A stretch of 32,335 bases of DNA, taken from the NCBI GenBank assembly GCA_036274495.1, contig DASUFP010000099.1, positions 1 to 32,335 of the forward strand. Direction: 5' to 3'. How positions within the stretch are numbered: position 1 is the first letter of the stretch; each line of letters begins with the position of its first letter. The notes under the pieces are model-generated. The model was not told the DNA's origin. It saw only the letters and a program-made list of their open reading frames with translations, and ran no database searches. Position numbers and translations under genes: made by a program. The DNA comes from DASUFP01 sp036274495 (GTDB lineage Bacteria > Bacteroidota > Bacteroidia > AKYH767-A > OLB10). This document shows positions 25,302 to 32,335 of this stretch, piece by piece.

Positions 25302-25309
25302 TACTTTTG
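25302..25309 (+). promoter_or_regulatory. Possible -7 promoter element of thiL
   Basis: TACTTTTG matches TAnnTTTG perfectly and ends 4 bases before the thiL ATG. A TTA at 25278-25280, 21 bases upstream, is one base off the -33 TTG and lies inside the preceding hairpin. If used, transcription would start at or within a few bases of the start codon, giving a leaderless or nearly leaderless mRNA. Confidence 0.4.
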
Positions 25310-25313
25310 TGTT

Positions 25314-26354
25314 ATGTTTGAAAACACTAATCGAACCGAGCTGGAACAGCTTGGAGAATTCGGCCTGATAAAACACATTTCGTCTACAGTAACGCTACGT
25401 AATCCAACATCAGTAAAGGGTATTGGCGATGATTGCGCAGTTATAGACAGGGGTAATCATTATGAACTTTTAACAACTGACCTGTTGCTGGAAGGAATTC
25501 ATTTTGACCTTTCCTATACGCCCCTTAAGCATGTGGGATATAAATCTGTTATGGTAAATGCCTCCGACATCTATGCGATGAATGGTACGCCGACTCAAAT
25601 ATTATCATCAATCGGGCTTTCAAACAGGGTGTCGCTTGAAGCTGTTGAAGAGTTATATGCCGGAATGCTTCTGGCGTGTGACCATCTTGGCATTGACCTT
25701 ATCGGAGGAGACACAAGTTCCTCAGCATCCGGTTTGGTTATAAGTATAACAGCTATTGGCACCTGCGAAAAAGAAAAAGTTGTTTACCGCTCGGGTGCCG
25801 TCGAAAATGATCTTATTTGTGTAAGCGGTGATCTCGGAAGTGCTTACATAGGACTTCAGGTGTTAAACAGAGAAAAGAAAATGTTTCTTGACAATCCTGC
25901 AGTACAGCCGGATCTTTCTGGAAGCGATTATGTAGTTGAACGACAGCTGAAGCCGGAAGCCGGAAAAGATATTATTGAAGCACTCAGTAAGGAGGGCATA
26001 TTGCCAACTTCCATGATTGACATTTCTGACGGACTTTCGTCAGAGTTGTTTCACATTTGTACCGCATCTGATACCGGATGCAGAATATATGAAGAAAAAA
26101 TCCCTATTGATATTCAAACAGGACTGATAGCTGAAGAGTTTAATTTAAACCCCTCCATGTGCGCATTAAACGGCGGAGAAGATTATGAATTACTGTTTAC
26201 CATCCGTCAGTCAGATTATGAAAAAATAAAAATGCTGAACAAAATTTCCGTCATTGGGCATATCACTCCATCTTCAGCAGGACTTGCATTAATTGACCGG
26301 GGAGGTCATGAAACACCACTGCGTGCTCAGGGGTGGGACGGGATAAGAAAATAA
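25314..26354 (+). CDS. thiL: Thiamine-monophosphate kinase
   Basis: Phosphorylates thiamine monophosphate with ATP to thiamine diphosphate, the active cofactor, in the cytoplasm. The 346-residue protein begins with the conserved LGEFGLIKHI (13-22), then GIGDDCAVI (37-45), TTDLLLEGIHF (54-64), and the GYKSVMVNASDIYAMNG block (75-91) that binds metal and ATP, as in the PurM/ThiL fold. Later blocks include DLIGGDTSSS, the SMIDISDGLSSEL motif and the C-terminal GGEDYELLFT. The start is fixed by the conserved block beginning a dozen residues in. No TPP riboswitch fits in the 96-base leader, which holds a terminator-like hairpin and a -7 element. It converges on nhaA with 7 bases between stops. Confidence 0.95.
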   Translation: MFENTNRTELEQLGEFGLIKHISSTVTLRNPTSVKGIGDDCAVIDRGNHYELLTTDLLLEGIHFDLSYTPLKHVGYKSVMVNASDIYAMNGTPTQILSSIGLSNRVSLEAVEELYAGMLLACDHLGIDLIGGDTSSSASGLVISITAIGTCEKEKVVYRSGAVENDLICVSGDLGSAYIGLQVLNREKKMFLDNPAVQPDLSGSDYVVERQLKPEAGKDIIEALSKEGILPTSMIDISDGLSSELFHICTASDTGCRIYEEKIPIDIQTGLIAEEFNLNPSMCALNGGEDYELLFTIRQSDYEKIKMLNKISVIGHITPSSAGLALIDRGGHETPLRAQGWDGIRK

Positions 26355-26361
26355 TACTTTT

Positions 26362-27687
26362 TCAGGAGAGTGTATTTGGTTTCGTTGAGAGCCGAAGCAA
26401 AATATACCCTGTAATTCCGGCCAAAACCGACGCAAAAAGAATACTGATTTTAGCGTTTTCAATTTGGATAGGATCCTTAAATGCAAGTGAGGTAATAAAA
26501 AGTGACATTGTAAATCCGATGCCTCCGAGAAATGACAAACCTGCAAATTGTTTCCAGGTGGTATTGTCAGGCAGGGAAGTGATTCCTGTTTTTACCGCCA
26601 GAAACACCGCTCCGAATATACCTGCCGATTTTCCTATATACAACCCGAGTAATATGCCAAGGGAGACGGGGCTGGATAAATTATCGAAAAGCGGTCCCTG
26701 AAATGTCGCTCCGGCATTTGCCAAAGCAAATACGGGCATAACAACAAAAGCTACTATTGGGTGCATGGCATGTTCCAGTCGTTGAAGTGGCGTAAGTGCA
26801 TCTTTAGTGGCTACTACGATATCTTCAACAATATGGAGTTGTTCAGAGGTAACAAGGGATACCTCATTTGGCGTGGCTTTTCTGAATTTGTCAAGCAGCT
26901 TTTCTATTCGTTCAATAAACCCGACTTCCGACATTTTTACATCAGCAGGTATAGTAAATGCTGCCAATACAGCCGCTATAGTGGCATGGATGCCTGACAT
27001 CAAAAAGGCTGTCCATAATCCCGCAATCCCAATAATTCCGTAAAACAGTGCGCTTCTGACACCTAATTTGTTTGCCACAAGCAACACCAACATAATCCCG
27101 ATTCCTGTAAACAGACTTATCATTGAAATATCAGAAGTATAAAAAAAGGCGATCACCAGTACTGCACCAAGGTCATCGATGATAGCAAGTGCAGTAAGGA
27201 AAACTTTTAAAGAAAGCGGAATACGATCGCCAAGCAAATAAATTACTCCAAGAGCAAAGGCGATATCTGTGGCCATAGGAATTCCCCATCCATGCGCTTC
27301 GGAAGAACCATGATTAACCGTCAAATATAAAATAGCCGGCAACACCATTCCGCCGATTGCTGCTGCAATTGGAAGTAATGCCTTTCTGGGATTTGACAGA
27401 TCACCGGCGATCAGTTCTCTTTTCAATTCGAGGCCAACTACAAAAAAGAACATCGACATCAGACCGTCGTTGATCCAATGGTGCAATGATTTATCTATAG
27501 AAAAGGAACCAATTTTTATAGCAAAGTGTGTTTCCCATATTTGGTGAAACTGGTGAGAAAAAACCGAATTTGAGAGTATCAGTGCAATAATTGCCGAACT
27601 GAACAAAACAATTCCGCTTGCAGTAGAATTGTTAATGAAACTATTTATTGGGTCTAATACCCACCTTTCCACGGGCGACTTTCGCAT
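26362..27687 (-). CDS. nhaA: Na+/H+ antiporter NhaA
   Basis: An inner-membrane antiporter that exports sodium in exchange for protons for pH and salt balance. The 441 residues form about 12 hydrophobic helices. The ion-binding residues are present: Asp141 in ATDIAFALG (E. coli Asp133) and Asp171-Asp172 in AIIDDLGAV (E. coli Asp163-Asp164). FFFVVGLELKRELIAGDL (80-97) is the standard family block. A -7 element TATATTTG lies on the minus strand at 27723-27730, about 35 bases upstream of the start. The gene ends 7 bases from the convergent thiL stop; glmS lies 87 bases upstream on the same strand, so it could also be reached by readthrough. Confidence 0.96.
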   Translation of the reverse strand: MRKSPVERWVLDPINSFINNSTASGIVLFSSAIIALILSNSVFSHQFHQIWETHFAIKIGSFSIDKSLHHWINDGLMSMFFFVVGLELKRELIAGDLSNPRKALLPIAAAIGGMVLPAILYLTVNHGSSEAHGWGIPMATDIAFALGVIYLLGDRIPLSLKVFLTALAIIDDLGAVLVIAFFYTSDISMISLFTGIGIMLVLLVANKLGVRSALFYGIIGIAGLWTAFLMSGIHATIAAVLAAFTIPADVKMSEVGFIERIEKLLDKFRKATPNEVSLVTSEQLHIVEDIVVATKDALTPLQRLEHAMHPIVAFVVMPVFALANAGATFQGPLFDNLSSPVSLGILLGLYIGKSAGIFGAVFLAVKTGITSLPDNTTWKQFAGLSFLGGIGFTMSLFITSLAFKDPIQIENAKISILFASVLAGITGYILLRLSTKPNTLS

Positions 27688-27722
27688 ATCGTAAAAATAG
27701 AATTAAGACGGAAAAATACAAT

Positions 27723-27730
27723 CAAATATA
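27723..27730 (-). promoter_or_regulatory. Possible -7 promoter element of nhaA
   Basis: The minus strand reads TATATTTG, a perfect TAnnTTTG match, with a leader of about 30 bases to the nhaA ATG. No TTG stands at the expected -33 distance (ATG instead). The element overlaps the 12-base palindrome ATACAATTGTAT at 27728-27739, which could be an operator. Confidence 0.4.
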
Positions 27731-27774
27731 CAATTGTATTTGGGAAAGGGCATGCCTGCCGTCACTTAAAAAAG

Positions 27775-29610
27775 TTATTCTACAGTAACCGACTTGGCCA
27801 GGTTGCGTGGCTGATCAACATTTGCGCCGCGCATCACTGCTATATGATAGGAGAGCAATTGCAGCGGGATTACGGAAATAAGCGGCACCAGTATCTCATC
27901 TGTTTCGGGTATTTCAATAACATAATCGGCCAGTTTCCTTACTTCTTCATCGCCTTCGGTAACTACTGCTATAATGATTCCTTTACGTGCTTTAACTTCC
28001 TGAATATTACTAACCACTTTCTCATAAGAGCCATGTTTTGTTGCAATTACCACAACAGGCATTTCAGCATCAATAAGGGCAATGGGACCATGTTTCATTT
28101 CTGCGGCAGGATAACCTTCGGCGTGTATGTATGAAATCTCTTTAAGCTTTAAGGCGCCTTCGAGTGCAACAGGGAATCCATAACCACGTCCGAGGTATAG
28201 GAAATTGTGCGCATCTTTAAATTTGGCTGCGAGGCTTTTTATCTGTTCGTTTGCTCCCAAGGCCTGTTCTACTTTTGCAGGAATGCTTTCAAGTTCATTT
28301 AAAAGTGTATGAAATCTCGATTCGGTAATAGTTCCTCTAAGCCGGGAAATTTGCAATGCAAGCAATGTAAGCACAGTAACCTGAGCGGTAAAGGCCTTGG
28401 TAGAGGCGACTCCTATTTCGGGGCCGGCATGTGTGTAGGATCCTGCGTGTGTTGAACGGGGAATACTTGAACCTACAACATTACAGATACCAAAAATGGT
28501 AGCCCCTTTTGATTTTGCCAGTTCAATAGCTGCGAGCGTATCAGCTGTTTCACCTGATTGCGAAATAGCGATAACAACATCTTCTTCGCTGATTATCGGA
28601 TTACGGTATCTGAACTCTGAAGCATATTCTACTTCTACCGGAATTCGAGCCAAATCTTCAATAAGGTATTCTCCAACCAATCCGGCATGCCAGCTGGTTC
28701 CGCATCCAACAATAATTACCCGCTTCGCGTTTATAAATTTGTTCTCATAATCGCCAAGTCCACCCAGCCTGAGTGCGCGTCCCTTCGCGTCAATACGTCC
28801 TCGCATGCTGTCCCAAATCGAACGCGGCTGTTCATAGATCTCCTTAAGCATAAAGTGCTCATACCCTCCTTTTTCAAGCATCTCGAGTTGCATTTCGAGT
28901 TCCTGGACGTAGGGCACCTTGATTTGATTTTCGATTGTTTTTACGGTAAGCTTTCCATCACTGATCACAGCCAGTTCACCGTCATTTAAATAAGCAACAT
29001 TTTTGGTGTACTCTACAATAGGAGTAGCATCGGAGGCAACAAAAAATTCGTCTTTACCTATTCCTAATACAATGGGGCTGCCTTTTCTTGCAGCAACAAG
29101 TTTGTTTGGTTCTTTTTTAGATAAAACCACAATTGCATATGCCCCCACAACTTCACTGAGTGCGAGACGCACCGCCTCATCAACATCCACATGTAAATTC
29201 TCATGCACATCTTCAATGAGGTGAATGAGAACTTCCGTATCGGTATCGCTTTGAAACGTATGTCCGCGTTTGGTTAATTCCGTTTTGATGCTGGAATAAT
29301 TTTCAATGATGCCATTATGAATAATTGCGAAATTGCGTGATTCTGAAAAATGCGGATGTGCATTCTTATCGTTAGGTTCGCCATGGGTAGCCCAACGTGT
29401 ATGGCCCATACCCACTGTACCATTGGTGTTCTTGTCTTTGGTATACTCGGCAAGCTCAGAAACTTTACCGGCTTTTTTGTACACTTTCAGTTCGCCATCG
29501 AGAAGCGCAACACCTGCACTGTCATAGCCGCGATATTCGAGACGTTGCAATCCTTTCATAATGACAGGAAATGCCTGGCGACTTCCGATGTATGCTACTA
29601 TTCCACACAT
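27775..29610 (-). CDS. glmS: Glutamine-fructose-6-phosphate aminotransferase (isomerising)
   Basis: Makes glucosamine 6-phosphate from fructose 6-phosphate and glutamine, the entry step to peptidoglycan and lipopolysaccharide amino sugars. The N-terminal glutaminase domain begins MCGIVAYIG with the nucleophile Cys2, and has GHTRWATHG (69-77) and IIHNGIIENY. Two SIS sugar-isomerase domains follow, with EHFMLKEIYEQP (251-262), VGCGTSWHAG (301-310) and SQSGETADT (350-358); the end is LAKSVTVE. The 611-residue length is normal. It starts 4 bases after the stop of the DUF4270 lipoprotein gene, so it is in an operon with that gene and the half-GlgA gene. There is no room for a glmS ribozyme, so regulation must act at the operon promoter or post-transcriptionally. 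Confidence 0.97.
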   Translation of the reverse strand: MCGIVAYIGSRQAFPVIMKGLQRLEYRGYDSAGVALLDGELKVYKKAGKVSELAEYTKDKNTNGTVGMGHTRWATHGEPNDKNAHPHFSESRNFAIIHNGIIENYSSIKTELTKRGHTFQSDTDTEVLIHLIEDVHENLHVDVDEAVRLALSEVVGAYAIVVLSKKEPNKLVAARKGSPIVLGIGKDEFFVASDATPIVEYTKNVAYLNDGELAVISDGKLTVKTIENQIKVPYVQELEMQLEMLEKGGYEHFMLKEIYEQPRSIWDSMRGRIDAKGRALRLGGLGDYENKFINAKRVIIVGCGTSWHAGLVGEYLIEDLARIPVEVEYASEFRYRNPIISEEDVVIAISQSGETADTLAAIELAKSKGATIFGICNVVGSSIPRSTHAGSYTHAGPEIGVASTKAFTAQVTVLTLLALQISRLRGTITESRFHTLLNELESIPAKVEQALGANEQIKSLAAKFKDAHNFLYLGRGYGFPVALEGALKLKEISYIHAEGYPAAEMKHGPIALIDAEMPVVVIATKHGSYEKVVSNIQEVKARKGIIIAVVTEGDEEVRKLADYVIEIPETDEILVPLISVIPLQLLSYHIAVMRGANVDQPRNLAKSVTVE

Positions 29611-29614
29611 GCGA

Positions 29615-30946
29615 TTATTTTAGTTTAGAATATGTGATCCGAAACTTGAGTTTTGTATCAACTGAATAGGGCCCGGGAATAATAGTCCGAAATGCATTAA
29701 CCGGACCACCTGAAGCAATAATGCTTAATCCGTAATCAATACCATCGCCGGGCAGATTACCCGAGACAAGGCGTTGTGTATAACGAGCCAGATTAAATTT
29801 GTACTCCTGATAAACAGGATCGTAATTTCCCCCATAATAAGATGACGATTCAAGCAGATCGGGAATAATTGCATCCTTTCCCGCAGAATCAACACCGAAT
29901 ACCAGCAGATTGGTATGGCTTTTATAATAGGAGTTTTCAATTGCCGGAACAACCAGTTCGGCTTTGTTAATTGCAATATCCCCATCCGCGCCTAACGCTG
30001 CCAGATAAGGAAACCTGATATGCGTTTTAACTCCCGCCATGGATTGTACGTAAAGCCTTGAACTGCCGGATACCGGAAATACTGATCCGAATTCTGCAGT
30101 TGAATAGTCGTGTTCGTAATGATTGAAACGGGGGCAATCGGCGTTAATTTCGAAGTTTGCCGACAGCGAGTCCGCTGCACTGTTACTATAAAAAACGGTA
30201 AGCTTCGACATGCTCGATAACAAGTTAAACGATGCGATGCAACCTGTTCCGGAAGCAGTAACATCCAAAGCTTTAACATATATCCCTTTGAAAAACGCAA
30301 TAAAGGCATCTGTGCTAAGAAACTTGTCGGCATTGGCAGGATCAAGAAATTCATCTCCAATTGCCGGATCAAGCTTAAGACGCAAATGCGGAGCCTTAAG
30401 CGCACCACCAAGATCAACACTATCGCGGGGATGAATTGAAACCGTTCCGCTAAATAATTGGGTGCTGTGCAGAATTTCGTCTACAGAATAGTACGACGAA
30501 TCTTTATACATACTTTCATCGAGTCTGTAAACTTCAAATTGCTGTTGTGTTATGGTATCCCCATAATAATCAGCGTAAGCAAGTGAAAGCACAACCGAGT
30601 CTAAAACCGGTGAAGTGCCAAAACTGAAATTCGCATTGTTGTTGGGCAACCGGACCTGTGCATAGAAACCGGCTCTGGACAAACCAAAAACAGGATCGGT
30701 GTAGCTGCCTGCCAGATTAAACACTGCTACTGCCTCATCCGTTTTGAGCGAATCTTCTCTTACAACATTTGTTTCAATAGTGATGGTATCCGTAAAAAGC
30801 GTGTTTCCCAAAGTTGCTTCGGGAACCAGATCGACTCCGATGGTACTCGGATCGGAACAGGAATATAATCCCGCAGCCAACAGCAGCAAAAGAGCTGATA
30901 ATACAACGTTAGATCCGCGCATCAGCTTGTCAATAATGTTTTGCAA
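29615..30946 (-). CDS. DUF4270 family lipoprotein
   Basis: A 443-residue lipoprotein of the Bacteroidota-specific DUF4270 family, of unknown function. A charged N terminus and hydrophobic stretch lead to the lipobox LYSC with Cys30; Met9 is an alternative start that shortens the n-region. The family block follows: STIGVDLVP (34-42), DTITIETNVVREDSLKT and LAGSYTDPVFGLSRAGFYAQ. The rest is beta-rich, with SPVLDSVVLSLAYADYYGDT and AELVVPAIENSYYKS. It should be anchored in the envelope. It is the middle gene of three: half-GlgA ends 33 bases upstream and glmS starts 4 bases downstream. From memory this order recurs in related genomes, suggesting a role tied to envelope polysaccharide, but that is inference. 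Confidence 0.88.
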   Translation of the reverse strand: MQNIIDKLMRGSNVVLSALLLLLAAGLYSCSDPSTIGVDLVPEATLGNTLFTDTITIETNVVREDSLKTDEAVAVFNLAGSYTDPVFGLSRAGFYAQVRLPNNNANFSFGTSPVLDSVVLSLAYADYYGDTITQQQFEVYRLDESMYKDSSYYSVDEILHSTQLFSGTVSIHPRDSVDLGGALKAPHLRLKLDPAIGDEFLDPANADKFLSTDAFIAFFKGIYVKALDVTASGTGCIASFNLLSSMSKLTVFYSNSAADSLSANFEINADCPRFNHYEHDYSTAEFGSVFPVSGSSRLYVQSMAGVKTHIRFPYLAALGADGDIAINKAELVVPAIENSYYKSHTNLLVFGVDSAGKDAIIPDLLESSSYYGGNYDPVYQEYKFNLARYTQRLVSGNLPGDGIDYGLSIIASGGPVNAFRTIIPGPYSVDTKLKFRITYSKLK

Positions 30947-30979
30947 GAGATTGTGGTTGGTCAGCAGAAATCCAAATGA

Positions 30980-31810
30980 TCAATCCATCAGGACGCCGTC
31001 CTCGACCAGTAATTCGTCATAGAAATTATTGCAGGCGTCAACATATTCATCGGCCGACTGAAATTCCATGAAAACCTTATTACCTTTTTTAATGGCCGCC
31101 TTTATATTGGCATCCAGTGGTGTCGGAGTAGTTTGAATAACAGCATCCGATTTAGAAATAGCATTCATTGTGATGCCCTCCCAGGTAGGAGTCTTGAGGT
31201 CTTTTAAATCAGCTGCACTCATTCCTTCCATCATAACCTTACGGGAGAAATCTTCTGAAAACGACTCTTCAAATTTATCGTCACAAACAGAGTATACAAC
31301 TTTCGAATCCTTAAACATAGGATCTTCCTTGTAGCTGGTCTTAATCAACAGGGGAACCAGACTGGTCATCCAGCCGTGGCAATGAATAATATCGGGACTC
31401 CATCCCAGTTTTTTCACTGTTTCCAAAACGCCACGCGAAAAGAACAAAGCGCGGTCGTCGTTGTCTTTAAAAAATTTCTTTTTTGAATCCCTGAAAATGG
31501 CTTTGCGCTGAAAGTACTCTTCGTTATCAATGAAATAAACCTGCATGCGGGCTGCCTGAATAGAGGCCACTTTAATAATCAACGGGTGGTCGCTGTCGTC
31601 GATGATCAGGTTCATGCCCGAAAGACGAATTACCTCATGCAACTGATTTCTTCTCTCATTGATACAGCCAAACTTTGGCATGAAAGTCCTTATTTCTTTG
31701 CCGTGCTCCTGGATCCCCTGAGGCAGTTGTCTGCAGGTTTTGCCAAGATCGGTGAGTTCAAGATATGGGAAGATTTCATGTGAGATAAAGAGAATTTTGG
31801 CTTTTTTCAT
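30980..31810 (-). CDS. GT5-type glycogen/starch synthase N-terminal domain protein lacking the donor domain
   Basis: A 276-residue protein matching the N-terminal half of bacterial glycogen synthase (GlgA, normally about 480 residues). The fold begins AKILFISHEIFPY and continues with LPQGIQEHGKEIRTFMPKFG (29-48), VYFIDNEEYFQR (91-102), NDDRALFFSRGVLETVKKL and SPDIIHCHGWMTSLVPLLIK (138-157). The ADP-glucose motif KTGGLADV is missing, replaced by ELTDLGKT (18-25), and the HDWHT motif reads HGWMT. The C-terminal GT-B half is absent, and the stop is followed at once by the DUF4270 gene, so it is not a fresh truncation. It is unlikely to be a working glycogen synthase; it may bind a sugar or act as a regulator. 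A strong promoter lies upstream and it heads the operon with DUF4270 and glmS. Confidence 0.85.
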   Translation of the reverse strand: MKKAKILFISHEIFPYLELTDLGKTCRQLPQGIQEHGKEIRTFMPKFGCINERRNQLHEVIRLSGMNLIIDDSDHPLIIKVASIQAARMQVYFIDNEEYFQRKAIFRDSKKKFFKDNDDRALFFSRGVLETVKKLGWSPDIIHCHGWMTSLVPLLIKTSYKEDPMFKDSKVVYSVCDDKFEESFSEDFSRKVMMEGMSAADLKDLKTPTWEGITMNAISKSDAVIQTTPTPLDANIKAAIKKGNKVFMEFQSADEYVDACNNFYDELLVEDGVLMD

Positions 31811-32186
31811 AGATAATCGGGATAGTATAAAGGAGATGGTGAGTGAAAAAGATATGCAAAGATACGTAATTTATACCGGTTTTCCAATAAAACAAGAGGT
31901 AAACGGCATTTTTTACCCTTCCCTGTTGCCTATATATTGTATTGAATTTTAGCCCTTTGCTATGATTTCAACGATTTATTTTTAGAGATATTGCCATCGT
32001 ACTTTAACCGGTTTTGTGCCGGCTTGTGCCGATCCAATGACCGGTTGCCGGCAATTTGATATATTATTGATTTTTATACATTTATATAAAACCGTTTAGC
32101 CTTCTTCCCCATTTTCAGATGTGCAGGATAAAATTGCATGTTTTGTCTTCGATTGAATTGTCTATCATTGGGAGACCTTTTTCAAG
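31811..32186. other. Divergent intergenic region between the half-GlgA operon and panC
   Basis: This 376-base stretch has no gene. It holds the minus-strand promoter at 31857-31887. A GC-rich cluster of repeats lies in A/T-rich surroundings: ACCGGTT at 32007-32013 and 32040-32046, TTGTGCCG at 32014-32021 and again 10 bases later at 32024-32031, and the palindrome TTGCCGGCAA at 32045-32054. TATCATTG at 32163-32170, with TTG 17 bases upstream, is a weak candidate panC promoter. I see no tRNA or known RNA. Confidence 0.6.
31857..31887 (-). promoter_or_regulatory. Predicted Bacteroidota-type promoter of the half-GlgA/DUF4270/glmS operon
   Basis: On the minus strand, the -7 element TATCTTTG (plus-strand 31857-31864) is preceded by exactly 20 bases and a -33 TTG (31885-31887). 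Both elements match the known consensus without mismatch. The leader to the ATG at 31810 would be about 40 bases. Confidence 0.7.
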
Positions 32187-32335
32187 ATGATACTCCTTAA
32201 TTCCCTCTCAGACCTCCGACAGGCGTTAACTTCTCTGAAAAGCGACTCGCTGACTTTGGGTTTTGTGCCCACCATGGGGGCATTGCATCCCGGGCACCGC
32301 TCACTGGTCTCGCGGGCAGTTAAGGAAAACGACCG
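32187..32335 (+). CDS. panC: Pantoate-beta-alanine ligase, 3' end cut by the window edge
   Basis: The first 49 codons of pantothenate synthetase, which joins pantoate and beta-alanine with ATP to make vitamin B5. The visible part contains the family block GFVPTMGALHPGHRSLV (25-41), with the PTMGALH nucleotide-binding motif and the paired His34 and His37 of the HIGH-like site. The start ATG at 32187 is fixed by the short and well-conserved distance to this block. No Shine-Dalgarno sequence is seen. The gene runs off the window, and it is divergent from the half-GlgA operon, sharing a 376-base intergenic region with it. Confidence 0.93.
   Translation, partial: MILLNSLSDLRQALTSLKSDSLTLGFVPTMGALHPGHRSLVSRAVKEND

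Noticed and set aside
25218..25313. TPP riboswitch upstream of thiL
   Set aside because: The 96-base region has a simple 11-base hairpin only and none of the TPP aptamer conserved segments that I would expect.
29611..29614. glmS ribozyme
   Set aside because: Only 4 bases separate glmS from the DUF4270 gene, so no ribozyme can fit.
28496..29628. Plus-strand open frames opposite glmS
   Set aside because: They are antisense to a fully conserved glmS and show low-complexity or reverse-complement composition only.
30947..30979. Frameshifted C-terminal half of glycogen synthase
   Set aside because: The 33 bases after the stop do not continue GT-B coding and the DUF4270 gene follows; the short form seems to be the real gene.

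Overview
The window looks like chromosomal DNA of a member of the Bacteroidota, probably a free-living or environmental lineage; I cannot place it more finely. The evidence is a secreted protein with a type IX secretion C-terminal sorting domain, DUF4270 and DUF3857 proteins, a CarboxypepD_reg plus TonB-plug protein, lipoproteins with short lipoboxes, starts without Shine-Dalgarno sequences, and promoter-like elements fitting the Bacteroidota pattern (TTG, about 20 bases, TAnnTTTG). I see no phage, transposon, CRISPR, tRNA or rRNA. Gene density is high and most genes are core or common accessory genes.

Layout. Bases 1-2146 (+) hold a phosphorelay set: a sensor kinase cut by the window edge, a free Hpt protein and a receiver protein with a C-terminal membrane helix. 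Bases 2143-6621 (-) carry riboflavin synthase, a large T9SS-type surface protein 4 bases upstream of it, and the menaquinone enzyme MqnC. Bases 6721-13964 (+) carry leucyl aminopeptidase, PdxA, two tandem DUF3857/transglutaminase-like secreted proteins (the second without catalytic residues) and a small DUF454 membrane protein. Bases 14005-17569 (-) hold a two-gene M16 protease operon, with clear promoter and terminator, and a stand-alone TonB-plug protein. Bases 17670-19661 (+) hold an ECF sigma factor and its zinc-finger anti-sigma factor, preceded by a strong inverted repeat. Bases 19703-23432 (-) carry an M1 aminopeptidase lipoprotein and an unusual J-domain membrane protein. Bases 23654-26354 (+) carry two unrecognised envelope proteins and ThiL. 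Bases 26362-31810 (-) carry NhaA and the cluster half-GlgA, DUF4270 lipoprotein, GlmS. PanC starts divergently at 32187 and runs off the window.

How it fits together. Much of the region serves the cell envelope: peptide turnover (M1, M16, M17), surface display, amino-sugar supply (GlmS) and envelope signalling (the kinase/Hpt/receiver set and the sigma/anti-sigma pair). The rest is cofactor synthesis (riboflavin, menaquinone, pyridoxal phosphate, thiamine, pantothenate). The observations most worth a second look are the J-domain protein with a BatD-like middle region, the plug-only protein divergent from the sigma/anti-sigma pair, the nested inverted repeats over the sigma start codon, the triad-less transglutaminase paralogue, the donor-domain-less glycogen synthase and the membrane-tethered receiver.
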